Of a stretch of 64,000 nucleotides of DNA, positions 27,668 to 36,547 are shown in pieces. Source of the stretch: Cuniculiplasma divulgatum (GTDB lineage: Archaea > Thermoplasmatota > Thermoplasmata > Thermoplasmatales > Thermoplasmataceae); contig CP133595.1 in the NCBI GenBank assembly GCA_031200235.1, forward strand, positions 930,001-994,000, in the 5' to 3' direction. Both the position numbers and the translations under genes were made by a program. Every line of letters begins with the position of its first letter. The first letter of the stretch is position 1. The notes beneath the pieces were generated by a model. The model was not told the origin of the DNA. It saw only the letters and a program-made list of their open reading frames with translations, and did not search any database.

Positions 27668-28930
27668 ATGAAGGATGACGACGTGGAAGGTGTTATTGCA
27701 AGCTACGGATGGAAGGGCATGGATGGGCTTTACCGGCCAGCATTCGGCAGAGGTTCCATAGCAGATATACCGGGGGCACTCCTTGAGTCACTGGGCATAA
27801 ATGGCGGCAAAGGGGTGCCGGAATCGCTCCGCCACATCTCTGAGCCAGCTGATCACACGGTATTCATACTGATTGACGGTCTTGGCCATAGCACATTCCA
27901 GTATGCTCTTAACAACTGCCGGCTCGGCAACCTGAAAGCATTCAGGAAGGAATCAGTGTATGTACCGGCCACCAGTATCTTTCCCTCCACCACATCAACT
28001 GCTACAGTAACGCTTCACACGGGCATGGATCCTGAGGAACACGGTATAATAGGATATATACAGTACCTGAAGGACGTGGGTTCTGTATGCAACATGATCT
28101 CCCTGAGCCCGCTTGGCCTGAGAAACAGATCCCTGGTGGAAAATTCAAAGATTTTCTCGCACATTAGCAGGCACGGAACCATACACGAAAAGATATCAGG
28201 GGAAGGAATGGATTCTTTCCTGTACATGCCGTACAATATAAGAAATAGCGGATTGACACGCATAACGGGAAGAGGCTCGGTTCTCAGGCCTTACCATTCG
28301 CTTTCCCATATGTTTACTGACCTGAAGAATGACATTCTCTCCACAGTCAGGAGAAGTTTTCATTTCTGTTACATCTCCTCCGTTGATACCATATCGCACA
28401 AGATTGGGCCGTACACACAGGAGACAGCTGAAGATATTGATTCAATATTCTACTTCATAAGGCATGTTCTTGGTGAGAACGTGGCAGGTTCCGGCACAAC
28501 GGTGGTCATTTCGGCCGATCACGGGCACACTGTTGTGAATCAGGACAGAGTTCATGACATTTCAAGAGATAGAAAGCTGAGGCGAATGATGATATCTCCA
28601 GCCACGGGAGATGAAAGGGCGCCATTCATAAGGGTGAGGGAAACAAAGGATGGCGATTTTCTTGCACATATTGAGAAGCAATATCCTGGCCACACCGCAG
28701 TCAGTTCCAGGCAACTTATGCGGGAAGGTTTCTTTGGGAGGACATCTTCCACGGGCCTTGATATGGACATGTTCTCTGACTACACCATAATCCCTGCTCA
28801 GAACAGCGGCATAATTGACACATGGCTCTCAACTCTTGATCCTGAGTGGTCCAACATTGACATGATTGGAATGCACGGAGGGTTCAGCCTTGAGGAGATG
28901 ATAGTCCCGGTCATTACAAGGAAATTCTGA
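27668..28930 (+). CDS. Alkaline phosphatase superfamily protein (nucleotide pyrophosphatase/phosphodiesterase type)
   Basis: The 420-residue protein has the metal-site pattern of type I phosphodiesterases: LIDGLGHS near residues 72-79, a Thr/Ser-rich nucleophile segment PSTTSTATVTLHTG, DPEEHGIIGY, ISADHGH near 280 and a late MHGG block. No signal peptide is seen, so it may be cytosolic. The substrate may be a nucleotide, phosphodiester or phosphonate. It is the last gene before the accessory region. Confidence 0.85.
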   Translation: MKDDDVEGVIASYGWKGMDGLYRPAFGRGSIADIPGALLESLGINGGKGVPESLRHISEPADHTVFILIDGLGHSTFQYALNNCRLGNLKAFRKESVYVPATSIFPSTTSTATVTLHTGMDPEEHGIIGYIQYLKDVGSVCNMISLSPLGLRNRSLVENSKIFSHISRHGTIHEKISGEGMDSFLYMPYNIRNSGLTRITGRGSVLRPYHSLSHMFTDLKNDILSTVRRSFHFCYISSVDTISHKIGPYTQETAEDIDSIFYFIRHVLGENVAGSGTTVVISADHGHTVVNQDRVHDISRDRKLRRMMISPATGDERAPFIRVRETKDGDFLAHIEKQYPGHTAVSSRQLMREGFFGRTSSTGLDMDMFSDYTIIPAQNSGIIDTWLSTLDPEWSNIDMIGMHGGFSLEEMIVPVITRKF

Positions 28931-29505
28931 ACTTAGATCCCAGATCGATGGTATTTCCACTTCAATTGGAAAATGACCACGGAGAATAGAATAATGAATG
29001 GCGAGACGTTCCAGGTGATTGGGTAAGAAAATAAGGGATGCTGCATTTGGTTCAGGAATAATATTCCATAGGTTTACAGAGTTGATAGCCATAAGCTGTT
29101 ATGCTGGTAGGTTTAAACATGTGCCCTAAGAAATTTGAATATATAATGGAAAGTCTCAGGAAAAGGTCTGCCAGGTTTCAGGAGAAGGAGGATATGAAAG
29201 GTACCATTGAGGACGTAAGTCGTTCGGAAGATAAGAGAACTGAAAAAAGGTGTTAAGTTGCCCCTAGAAAAGTTCAGCGGGGGAATAATCCATTCTTGTC
29301 TTCTATAAGTCAAATATCAGGGTCAGGGACCTGGCTGCAACACTGAGAATACGTCGTCGAGTAGCCATCCTACAGGGTTAGAAATGAACATATTACCTAA
29401 GAATGTCTCCCATTTTGCATTATGCCCGGAATCTCTTGCCTCTGGAATTTTGACCATTCAAACTGTACCATAAACGATTAATAAGAAAATTTATAAACTC
29501 ACTAA
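28931..29505. other. Gap without a clear gene; one doubtful 45-codon frame
   Basis: No recognisable gene lies here. A short plus-strand frame at 29119-29256 would encode 45 residues rich in Lys, Arg and Glu (MCPKKFEYIMESLRKRS at its start). It may be a small protein or a remnant. The last 40 bases are A/T-rich (attaataag and aatttataaa) and probably hold the promoter of the next gene. The stretch marks the start of the accessory region. Confidence 0.4.
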
Positions 29506-30021
29506 ATGAAAACAATTGGAGCAGTAATTATTGTACTGATAATACTCATAGCCGGCGGCGCCTATTTCGGGTATACATATTACGAAAACTCCCAGAACAC
29601 CGGGCATGTGGCAATATCAGTTGCCGACGCACCAATGCCAGGAGTAAGTGGTGTGTATATTACTTTCAGTGCCGTAAGCATACATAGCAACACCAGTGGA
29701 TGGGTTAATTACTCTGTCTCAACGCATACCATTGACATACTCAATCTTGCAGCCACTAATGCATCACTTCTGGCAAATATATCATTGCATCCTGCCACGT
29801 ATACAATGATAAGGCTTTACATAACAAACGTCACAGTGGATATGCTTGGAATCGAAGTGAATTTCACGCTTAATGCACCATTCGCGTTCATCAACCACCC
29901 ATTCAAAGTCAGTGCCCATTCCACGCAAAACATCATGATAGATTTCAACCTGAACCAGGATATGAACTTAAACGCGAAGATCTTCACCCCCAATGTGGGG
30001 TTTACGGTTCAGTCTGCCTGA
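29506..30021 (+). CDS. Membrane-anchored DUF4382 domain protein
   Basis: The 171-residue protein starts with a signal anchor (residues 3-24, ending at a tyrosine-rich GYTYYEN). It continues as an outward-facing beta-rich domain with HVAISVADAPMPGVSGVYIT, the typical start of DUF4382. Several Asn-Xaa-Ser/Thr sites are present. DUF4382 proteins are surface proteins of unknown role. It stands alone with A/T-rich promoter-like sequence directly upstream. Confidence 0.72.
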   Translation: MKTIGAVIIVLIILIAGGAYFGYTYYENSQNTGHVAISVADAPMPGVSGVYITFSAVSIHSNTSGWVNYSVSTHTIDILNLAATNASLLANISLHPATYTMIRLYITNVTVDMLGIEVNFTLNAPFAFINHPFKVSAHSTQNIMIDFNLNQDMNLNAKIFTPNVGFTVQSA

Positions 30022-30127
30022 TTTTTATTTTTCATCTCTCTTTTTTGCCGTACCTCAAAGCAGTACTGATTTGTAAATTCCATTTTCTCGATGCTGATGA
30101 TCTCTCAGGGCATTGGTGACTCTGTTA

Positions 30128-30953
30128 ATGAGGTTCAAAAAAATAACAGAGGAGGAACAGGTAGGGTCTCGCCTGCAGAAGATAATCCGGGAAGCACAGA
30201 AAAAATGGGCTTAAATCTGTATCACTTCTTTCAGAGTAAGCTTGTGGATCTTATCAAAATTAATGACAACAGATTAGAAACAGAACTGATAAACAACAAC
30301 ATAAGCCAGACTTGGGTTCACGTTGGGATTCAACTTAAGGGCGCCTGTTGGGATAAGCCTCCAGGACGGAAAAGTGTCATTTAACCTATTTCTTCCGGCT
30401 AAATCTGAAAAGACAAAAATATATCACTTTTCTTTAACGGCGTGGAAGCAAAATTCCAGGATGGTCTCTGGCAGGTCCGAGGGAATGTGTCAGAACTGAG
30501 CACTGTGCATGAGAATGTTCTAAATCTTGCGGTATCTGGATTCCAAAGTGTTGTCCTGAACTACTCATTCATAGAGAAAGGCAGGTATTTTCTCCATTTC
30601 ATTTTCAACTCCCAGGAACTCCACGTATATCTGAAGCTCTGGTATCATTCTCCAAGTTGATTTCCTGTTTCAGGATAGAATACCTGAGGAAGCTTGAACA
30701 GGTAGCAGATACATTCGTGGAAGTATCCGAAACGGATGAGACTACGATAGTGTGCATGGAAATAGAACCGAAGGATTATGGCGAAAATCCTAGTGAAGAG
30801 GACTTTTTTTCGTTATGGCAAATTGTAAAGAAAACGGCTCAAAAGTCGCAGGTTCTTATATTAATAGGGATAAAGCATCTAAATTGCCAGATATTCTGAA
30901 GCCAGGCGAGGCATTTGAAATGGAATCTAGGGTTTCATCGCTTAAATGCCAGA
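30128..30953 (+). pseudogene. Decayed gene, front part (interrupted by the IS21-type element)
   Basis: This stretch has protein-like sequence that jumps between frames. There is a 28-codon piece at 30128-30214 (MRFKKITEEEQ...), a piece around 30350-30440 reading SLQDGKVSFNLFLPAKSE, one at 30442-30660 with QVRGNVSELSTVHENVLNL, one from 30657 with FRIEYLRKLEQVADTFVEV, and a last one ending at the IS border with LPDILKPGEAFEMESRVSSL. I read it as one gene, or two, with several frameshifts and stops. The product is not recognised. A tail with protein-like sequence follows the IS element. Confidence 0.5.
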
Positions 30954-31033
30954 TGTAAACGCCGGTTGATTTTTGTGCATTTTCGCCGGAATAAAATTGA
31001 CCCCCCTCGCCGGTTTAATTTTGACCCCTGTCC

Positions 31034-32210
31034 ATGCCAGGACAGTGGTCTCAATTGTACGGTCTGGAGGTGTGGAGAATGATACGCAACATGAGGGAGA
31101 AGGGAATGAGCATAAAGGCAATATCAAGGGAACTTGGCATATCAAGGAACAGCATGAGAAAGCATCTCAGATCTGAGCCGAAGGGAAAGCAGAACAGGAA
31201 AAGAGGATCAAAGTTTGATCCATACAGGGATAGAATCAGGGCACTCATAGATGAACACAACCTTTCAGCTGTCCGGATACTTGAGGAAATCAGAAAGATG
31301 GGATACCATGGCGGATACACAATACTGAAGGAATACTGCCATGACCTCAGAAAGGATCGCAGGATACAGGCAGTATACCGCTATGAGACTAAACCGGGAA
31401 AACAGTCACAGGTTGACTTCGGCGAGTTAGGTTACATAGAGATTGACGGGAAAAGGAGGAAACTCTACGCCTTCTCCATGATACTGGGATATTCAAGAAT
31501 GCGTTATGTGGAATTCACAACAGACATATCCACTGAAAACGTGATCAAAATGCATCTGAACGCATTCTCCTTCTTTGGCGGGTTCACAGACAGGAAGATA
31601 AAGGCCCTCTGAATCGAGATTCAATCAGAAGTTCATGGACTTCGCTGAATATTATGGCATCGTAATCCGCTTATGCTATCCATACAGACCGGAGACAAAG
31701 GGGAAGATCGAGAGCACAATAAAGTATCTCAGGTACAACTTCTGGACAGGCAGATCCTTTGATGCTCTCTCAGACATAAATGTCCAGTGCCAGGAATGGC
31801 TGAACAAGGTCAATGCCCAGGTACATGGAACAACACATGAGATACCTTTAGAGAGGCTGAAGGATGAGGAACTCAATCCAATATCGAGTGTGCCTCCCTA
31901 TATGACAAGGAAGGAGGAGATCAGGAAGGTCTCAAGGGACTGCTATGTTTCATACAGGGGGAACAGGTATTCCGTCCCCTGGAGATATGCCGGAAGGGAG
32001 TGCAGGATCATTGAGGAATCAGCACTGGTGAAAATAGAGATCGATTCCACTGTTGTTGCTGATCATCCTATTCTGGCAGGAACAGGGAGGATATCCAGAA
32101 AGAGGGAACATTTCCAAGGCCTTCTAAAAGCAATAAGGGAGGAGAATTCAGCTGTGTATTCCCAGGTCGTCGAGACAAGAGATCCGAAGAGATATGAGGA
32201 GGTGTCATGA
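31034..32210 (+). pseudogene. istA: IS21 transposase IstA, frameshifted
   Basis: The front part (31034-31612) has the helix-turn-helix MSIKAISRELGISRNSMRKH and the first catalytic Asp in VDFGE. The back part (ATG at 31635, to 32210) has the catalytic Glu in KGKIES and the C-terminal domain. Around 31580-31630 the frame breaks: dropping one C near 31610 would restore the frame. The segment that normally carries the second catalytic Asp (a YDN-type motif) is not present in any frame. I infer a small deletion plus a frameshift, giving an inactive enzyme. Confidence 0.82.
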
Positions 32211-32956
32211 TGGATTCATACGAAAGAGTGCATGAATACCTTTCAAGGCTTGGCCTGACCACCATTGATTCATACCTTGAAACATCCCATGACAGACCGG
32301 TCGCGGAGATACTGGACCACCTCTTATCTGAAGAGCTGAAGCACAAGCTTTCAAAGAAGACGGAGAACATGCTCAACTGGTCAGGATTCCCCTTCAGGAA
32401 GACCATGGATGACTTCGATTTCTCATTCCAGCCTTCCATAGACCGGTCTGTGATTGATGATCTCATGACTATGCGGTATATACACAACACAGAGAATGTT
32501 GTATTCCTGGGACCACCAGGCGTGGGAAAAACGCACCTCTCAATAGCTTTGAGCATGAGGGCAATAATGTCCGATATCCCGGTATACTATGTGTCAGCCA
32601 TGAAACTGGTGCAGACACTTAAGAGAGACTATGATCTGAAGAGACTGGAATACAGGATAAAGACATATTCCAGGTTCAGGCTCATGATAGTGGACGAGAT
32701 CGGATACCTGCCACTGACAGGGGAGGAATCCAACCTGTTCTTCCAGTTTGTTTCATCCAGGTATGAGAAGAGATCCACGATCTACACAAGCAACAAATCT
32801 TTCAGCGAATGGGGCGAAATACTTGGAGATTCAGTGATGGCTTCTGCAGTCCTGGACAGGATACTGCACCACTGCACTGTCATAAACATAAAGGGTGAAT
32901 CATACAGGCTGAAGGACAGGAAGAAGAACTCACTGCCAACAATGAGGAAGGAGTGA
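32207..32956 (+). CDS. istB: IS21 helper ATPase IstB
   Basis: The 249-residue AAA+ ATPase is intact. It has Walker A FLGPPGVGKTHL near residues 99-110 and Walker B LMIVDEIGYLPL near 163-174, followed by IYTSNKSFSEWGE, all standard for IstB. IstB helps IstA choose and engage target DNA. It overlaps the istA stop by four bases. It could in principle work with an intact IstA elsewhere in the genome. Confidence 0.92.
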   Translation: MMDSYERVHEYLSRLGLTTIDSYLETSHDRPVAEILDHLLSEELKHKLSKKTENMLNWSGFPFRKTMDDFDFSFQPSIDRSVIDDLMTMRYIHNTENVVFLGPPGVGKTHLSIALSMRAIMSDIPVYYVSAMKLVQTLKRDYDLKRLEYRIKTYSRFRLMIVDEIGYLPLTGEESNLFFQFVSSRYEKRSTIYTSNKSFSEWGEILGDSVMASAVLDRILHHCTVINIKGESYRLKDRKKNSLPTMRKE

Positions 32957-33009
32957 AAAGGAATTGAAAGCTATATATAAGGGGGGTCAATTTCAAACTG
33001 GCGATTACA

Positions 33010-33074
33010 AAAAGGCGAAGGACCTGGTGTCGGATCTGAAGATTGATCTTGACATATTACGTAAAAAAGCTTGA
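33010..33074 (+). pseudogene. Tail of the decayed gene cut by the IS21-type element
   Basis: Directly after the right end of the element, the plus strand reads KKAKDLVSDLKIDLDILRKKA and then a stop at 33072-33074. It looks like a C-terminal helix of a protein and is probably the other side of the gene whose front lies at 30128-30953. No target duplication proves the joint. Confidence 0.4.
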
Positions 33075-33094
33075 GTTAAGGATTAAATGCATTT

Positions 33095-33226
33095 ATGAAA
33101 AATGTGAATGGGGATGGGAATACATCCATTCCAGAGAAAGTCTTCAGAAACATTGAAGCAAGAAAAAGACAAGCAGTTCCAAGTCTTCTTGCCTCAACCA
33201 AGAAATTATTTTTATCATGCGATTAA
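33095..33226 (+). other. Doubtful 43-codon frame
   Basis: A plus-strand frame starts with ATG at 33095 and stops at 33224-33226. It reads IPEKVFRNIEARKRQAVPSL in the middle, which has a protein-like composition. No family is recognised. It may be a remnant rather than a gene. It lies between the IS21-type element and the convergent STAS-like gene. Confidence 0.2.
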
Positions 33227-33259
33227 AGAAAAGCTAGAATCGAGATTGTCTATTCTGAT

Positions 33260-33586
33260 TCATAATATTGTTACTGTTTTAATGTTGTTGTTCTCAACAG
33301 GCTTTTTCTGATATTGTTTGCTATCAACAAATTTCAACATCTTCTCAACTAAGACGGGAACATTGACCTCTGAGACTGTCTTTGATGAAAGTTTCTTTTT
33401 CGTAATATATTCATGGGCAAACGAACGGCTAATAGAAGACACCATACTGAAGTCTAAAGTTATATTTGCGTCTTGGCTTTGCTCTATTAATTTAAACATA
33501 TTGTCGCAACCATTTCTTGTAGCAAGATCTGACCCAACAATCTGACAAACCTTTAGATTCACATTACACCTATTGCCATTAACCAT
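33260..33586 (-). CDS. STAS-like (DUF4325) protein
   Basis: The 108-residue protein has the DUF4325 pattern: a strand ending in GSDLATRNGCDNMFKLIE, then ITLDFSMVSSISRSFAHEYI. This resembles anti-sigma-factor antagonists but lacks a clear phosphorylated Ser. Such proteins often accompany GHKL-type ATPases, recalling the SpoIIAA/SpoIIAB pair. Here the gene is 60 bases downstream of a GHKL ATPase gene, which itself follows a DNA methyltransferase. The role is unknown. The local sequence is more A/T-rich than the core genes, suggesting transfer. Confidence 0.72.
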   Translation of the reverse strand: MVNGNRCNVNLKVCQIVGSDLATRNGCDNMFKLIEQSQDANITLDFSMVSSISRSFAHEYITKKKLSSKTVSEVNVPVLVEKMLKFVDSKQYQKKPVENNNIKTVTIL

Positions 33587-33645
33587 ATATATGTTTTATT
33601 ATTGAGTGTTTAGCCTTTTTTCTTCAACAAATTTGCTCGATTTCC

Positions 33646-34481
33646 TCAATATTCAAGGTAACTGTACAAATCTGGAGACAGGTTGGTTTTCACATTAAAA
33701 GCAACATAGCACCCTTTGAATACTGCAACCTCATTACTATCACTGGCGTAATCGAATAATTTCGTATCGTTTCCTGACTTCTCATTAAATCTTTTGCTCA
33801 GGATACCTCTTCCAGAGATTAGAATGCCTTCGCCATGCATGCCCTCTGTCAGAAGCCGAAATACCGAGTGAAGTCCGAATCCTCTTTCTCCATTTTTGTC
33901 TTTTGTAGATACTCCATTAATGGCTTTTATGAGACTGTCAGAGTCCTTATCAAAACTGATTCCGTGAGCCCTGAAATTTCCTGGAATAGATATACCATCG
34001 TCCATCAATGAAAATTCAAGACTTTTCTTGGAGGGATAATTCTGGAGCATAATGAACGAGTTTTTGTACTGAGAATGCTCTGTTACATTTGCCAGTAATT
34101 CATCAATGCTGTATTTCAGGGCTGAAGAGACTTATCATTCAGATTCTTCCCTATCATTCTGGTAATCTTTGATGCGATAGAATCTGCGTTGGAGTTATCA
34201 ATCCTTGAAAATGGTATATAGCTGGATTCTTCTGAAACTCCATTAGCTGTCTCGGATGTTATGTAATCGAGATATCCTCTTACTTCTCCATTCCTTGGAG
34301 GGATATAACTCTTGTTTTGTTTTGCTTCAGTTATGGTATCCCTTAGCAAGAGTATCTCTGATGGTGTAAGCCAATCCCTATGCTCTAAGTCTAGCTTACC
34401 TTTTGACTTATAAGTGGAGATTTCACTTACACATTTTATGTATTTTCCAACCAGATACGGGTAATTCTCTTCTCTTACCAC
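33646..34481 (-). pseudogene. GHKL-type ATP-binding protein, split by a frameshift
   Basis: Two overlapping frames join into one protein of about 278 residues. The front (GTG at 34481 to the stop at 34116) holds an N-terminal region with NYPYLVGKYIKC and RDWLTPSEILLLRD. After a one-base shift near 34116-34124 the other frame continues with ALKYSIDELLANVTEHSQ, an N-box of the histidine kinase/Hsp90 ATPase fold. Then come DDGISIPG (G1 box) and NGERGFGLHSV (G2 box). The back frame alone (ATG at 34050) lacks the N-box. The family is known next to STAS-like proteins. A sequencing error could also explain the shift. Confidence 0.65.
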
Positions 34482-35317
34482 ATAATTGTATCATTATTCT
34501 GTATTATAAGGCCACGTTGAGATTCAGTTGGTGCCGTTGCATACTCCACATTTTCTGGACTTTCTCCAGCACTCAACGGGGGCAAATCGATGAGAAGATC
34601 GTTAACCACGTATTCTCTGGTTGTTGTCTTGATTGCAGGGTACTTAAGGTGAGAACCAATAGACCACCCAATCAGTATAACTCTTTTCCTGTTTTGTAGC
34701 ACCCCATAATCTCTGGCATTGAGGACTTTGTAATCCAAATCATAACCAGCTTTCCTGAAATAATTTTGTACATCCAAAAAAAGTTTTCCTTCCCCAGCGG
34801 ACAACAACCCCATTACATTCTCGAAAATGAACACTTTTGGTTTATATTTTATTAAAAAGTTGGCATAGAGCCGGTACAAGTAATTACGTGGATCATCTTT
34901 CATTCTATATTTATCCCTAGCTCTGCCAATCAGTGAATAAGCCTGACATGGTGGCCCACCAACAATCAGATCAACTTCCTTATGCCCAGCTAGAGCCAAA
35001 TTTTCATCCACTTTTTTAAACAGGGAGGGCAATGATTCTTCTGTAATTTCTGCATTAATAATGGTATCAAGAATTTCCTTTGGGACCTTGCTTAATAGTT
35101 TATCAAAATTTATTTTCCCTCTTAAATACTCATTATACGACTCAATTTCCCCAGTTTCCTTAAGGTAATGGAACGCTGCTCTGGTTTTCCGCGTGTTTGA
35201 AGAGTCATTATTTTTCTCAATGTGCGCAACTGGTGTAAATCCGTTCATCAAAAATCCTTCAGACAATCCACCGGATCCTGCAAAAAGATCTATGAATACC
35301 TTCTCATCCATCCACAT
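34475..35317 (-). CDS. DNA (cytosine-5) methyltransferase, C-terminally truncated
   Basis: The 280-residue protein has motif I DLFAGSGGLSEGF, motif IV with the catalytic Cys in GGPPCQAYS, motif VI FENVMG, and motif VIII DYGVLQNRKRV, in the normal order. It ends soon after, at NNDTIMW, where family members continue with a target recognition domain and motifs IX and X. These are absent, so DNA recognition and probably activity are lost. The stop overlaps the GTG start of the GHKL gene. Two ATG codons (35317 and 35311) could start it. No restriction endonuclease gene is visible. Confidence 0.85.
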   Translation of the reverse strand: MWMDEKVFIDLFAGSGGLSEGFLMNGFTPVAHIEKNNDSSNTRKTRAAFHYLKETGEIESYNEYLRGKINFDKLLSKVPKEILDTIINAEITEESLPSLFKKVDENLALAGHKEVDLIVGGPPCQAYSLIGRARDKYRMKDDPRNYLYRLYANFLIKYKPKVFIFENVMGLLSAGEGKLFLDVQNYFRKAGYDLDYKVLNARDYGVLQNRKRVILIGWSIGSHLKYPAIKTTTREYVVNDLLIDLPPLSAGESPENVEYATAPTESQRGLIIQNNDTIMW

Positions 35318-35364
35318 TCCCTAATTTTACAGAGTTAGCTTAAATTGTTTGATTAATTTTTTTT

Positions 35365-35373
35365 GGTTCACGC
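35365..35373. repeat. Left target-site duplication of the IS5-type element
   Basis: GGTTCACGC here is repeated exactly at 36375-36383 on the other side of the element. Confidence 0.75.
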
Positions 35374-36374
35374 AAGTGTGTTGCATAATTCCCCTGTATA
35401 ATGAAATACAGGGGGGTGATTGGTTTGTATGACACCAAAGCCAATCACGGCTAAAGGCAATAGAAGCAAAAGAAGATATTGGATCGGTTCGGACAGAAGG
35501 TATGACAGGTACAACAGATCTCTTGTGAATAGAATTGAGGATCTAATGGACCCATCATTTCTCATGAACTGGAGGAATCTCCTTGCAGATAACAACAGAG
35601 GAAAGAGAGGCCATCCCTACAGGACACCAAATGCATTCATAACATTCCTTGCAAAACTCAGGGCAATGTACAGCATTCCCTTCAGGTCACTGGAGGGAAT
35701 TGCCAGGATATTTGCAAGGATCACCGGAATAACAGCTGTCTCCTACACAAGCATATTCCGAAGAATAAGAAAGATTGTGCCTTCAATTCCCAATTCTCAG
35801 GGAAAGCCTGTGGACTGTGCAATAGATTCCACAGGCTTCAAGATCACCATCAGGGGTGATTATCTTGGATCAAAATGGAAGAAAGCAAGGAGAGGATGGT
35901 CAAAGCTTCATGCTGTCATATCCATAAATGAAGTTTCAGTGATGTCATTTGCCATCACAGATGAACATGTGCATGATGCAAAGGCTGGAAAGGAACTGCT
36001 GAAATCTGTAAAAGAAAGGATCAGAAGGATATTTGCAGACAAGGGTTATGATTCAAAGTCAATATACAATACATTCGGGGAGAATACAATAATACCCCCA
36101 AGGAAGAATGCATCCACAAGGAGCAGGGGATCACCTGCCAGGGCAAGAATAGTCAGACAGATCCGGAGGACCTCAGAAAAGGAATGGAAGGAATCCGTTG
36201 GTTATGGAAAAAGATGGCATGTGGAGATATATTTCTCAGGACTCAAGAGGACAATGGGTGAGGTAATCAAGGCCAACAGGCCTGATTACATAGTTCAGGA
36301 GATTGCACTGAAGGTGCAGTATTACAACGTTCTAAGAGAGATGACATATGCCTATTGAATTGTGCAACACACTT
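35374..36374 (+). mobile_element. IS5-type insertion sequence, apparently intact and recent
   Basis: The element is 1001 bases long. Terminal inverted repeats are AAGTGTGTTGCATAATTC on the left and AAGTGTGTTGCACAATTC on the right when read inward, with one mismatch. It is flanked by exact 9-base duplications. It holds one complete transposase gene. The exact duplication and intact gene suggest recent insertion, between the methyltransferase gene and the end of an older related element. Confidence 0.88.
35429..36358 (+). CDS. IS5-type DDE transposase
   Basis: The product has about 309 residues from the ATG at 35429; a TTG three codons upstream is also possible. It has an N-terminal region with YRTPNAFITFLAKLRAMY. 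The first catalytic Asp is in CAIDSTGFK, the second probably in FADKGYDS near residue 210, and the Glu in WHVEIYFSGLKRTMGE. This is the DDE_Tnp_1 layout of IS5 relatives found in Thermoplasmatales and halophiles. It appears complete. Confidence 0.88.
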   Translation: MTPKPITAKGNRSKRRYWIGSDRRYDRYNRSLVNRIEDLMDPSFLMNWRNLLADNNRGKRGHPYRTPNAFITFLAKLRAMYSIPFRSLEGIARIFARITGITAVSYTSIFRRIRKIVPSIPNSQGKPVDCAIDSTGFKITIRGDYLGSKWKKARRGWSKLHAVISINEVSVMSFAITDEHVHDAKAGKELLKSVKERIRRIFADKGYDSKSIYNTFGENTIIPPRKNASTRSRGSPARARIVRQIRRTSEKEWKESVGYGKRWHVEIYFSGLKRTMGEVIKANRPDYIVQEIALKVQYYNVLREMTYAY

Positions 36375-36383
36375 GGTTCACGC
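36375..36383. repeat. Right target-site duplication of the IS5-type element
   Basis: GGTTCACGC here is an exact copy of 35365-35373. Confidence 0.75.
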
Positions 36384-36388
36384 TGAAG

Positions 36389-36547
36389 AAATATGTTGCA
36401 CAATCCAAGAGGCATCTCGCTTTTCCCCGAATATGTTATGATGTTTTACATCTACGGCAATTTCATGTGCAATGTAATCGGGCTTGACGGCTTTGTTCAT
36501 TTCCTAGGTTTCTCTTCATCTCTGAGAAATATATATTTCAACATTCT
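36389..36547 (-). mobile_element. Remnant of an older IS5-type element
   Basis: The end sequence AAATATGTTGCACAATCC closely matches the terminal repeat of the adjacent intact element. The minus strand then reads KPDYIAHEIAVDVKHHNIFG, similar to the transposase C-terminus RPDYIVQEIALKVQYYNVL. The match continues to ctgagaaatatata near 36522-36535. Only the terminal part is left, with frame damage. The intact element inserted about 15 bases outside this end. Confidence 0.72.

Larger units (their letters stand above)
30954..33009 (+). mobile_element. IS21-type insertion sequence
   Basis: The element is about 2.06 kb. Its left end begins TGTAAACGCCGGTT and its right end, read on the other strand, begins TGTAATCGCCAGTTTGAAAT. 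Both run into AAATTGACCCCCC. The left end holds about three copies of a CGCCGG...TTGACCCC unit, like the multiple terminal repeats known for IS21 elements. It carries istA and istB in the usual order with a four-base overlap. No target duplication is visible. The transposase is damaged, so self-mobility is unlikely. Confidence 0.85.

Noticed and set aside
30657-30899. Threonyl-tRNA synthetase editing-domain fragment
   Set aside because: The resemblance of the FRIEYLRKL region was too weak and the region is frameshifted, so no family was assigned.
33108-33311. Plus-strand frame running into the STAS-like gene
   Set aside because: It overlaps a recognisable minus-strand gene and shows no protein-like pattern.
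33260-36374. Complete restriction-modification system
   Set aside because: No restriction endonuclease gene is visible beside the methyltransferase, which is itself truncated.
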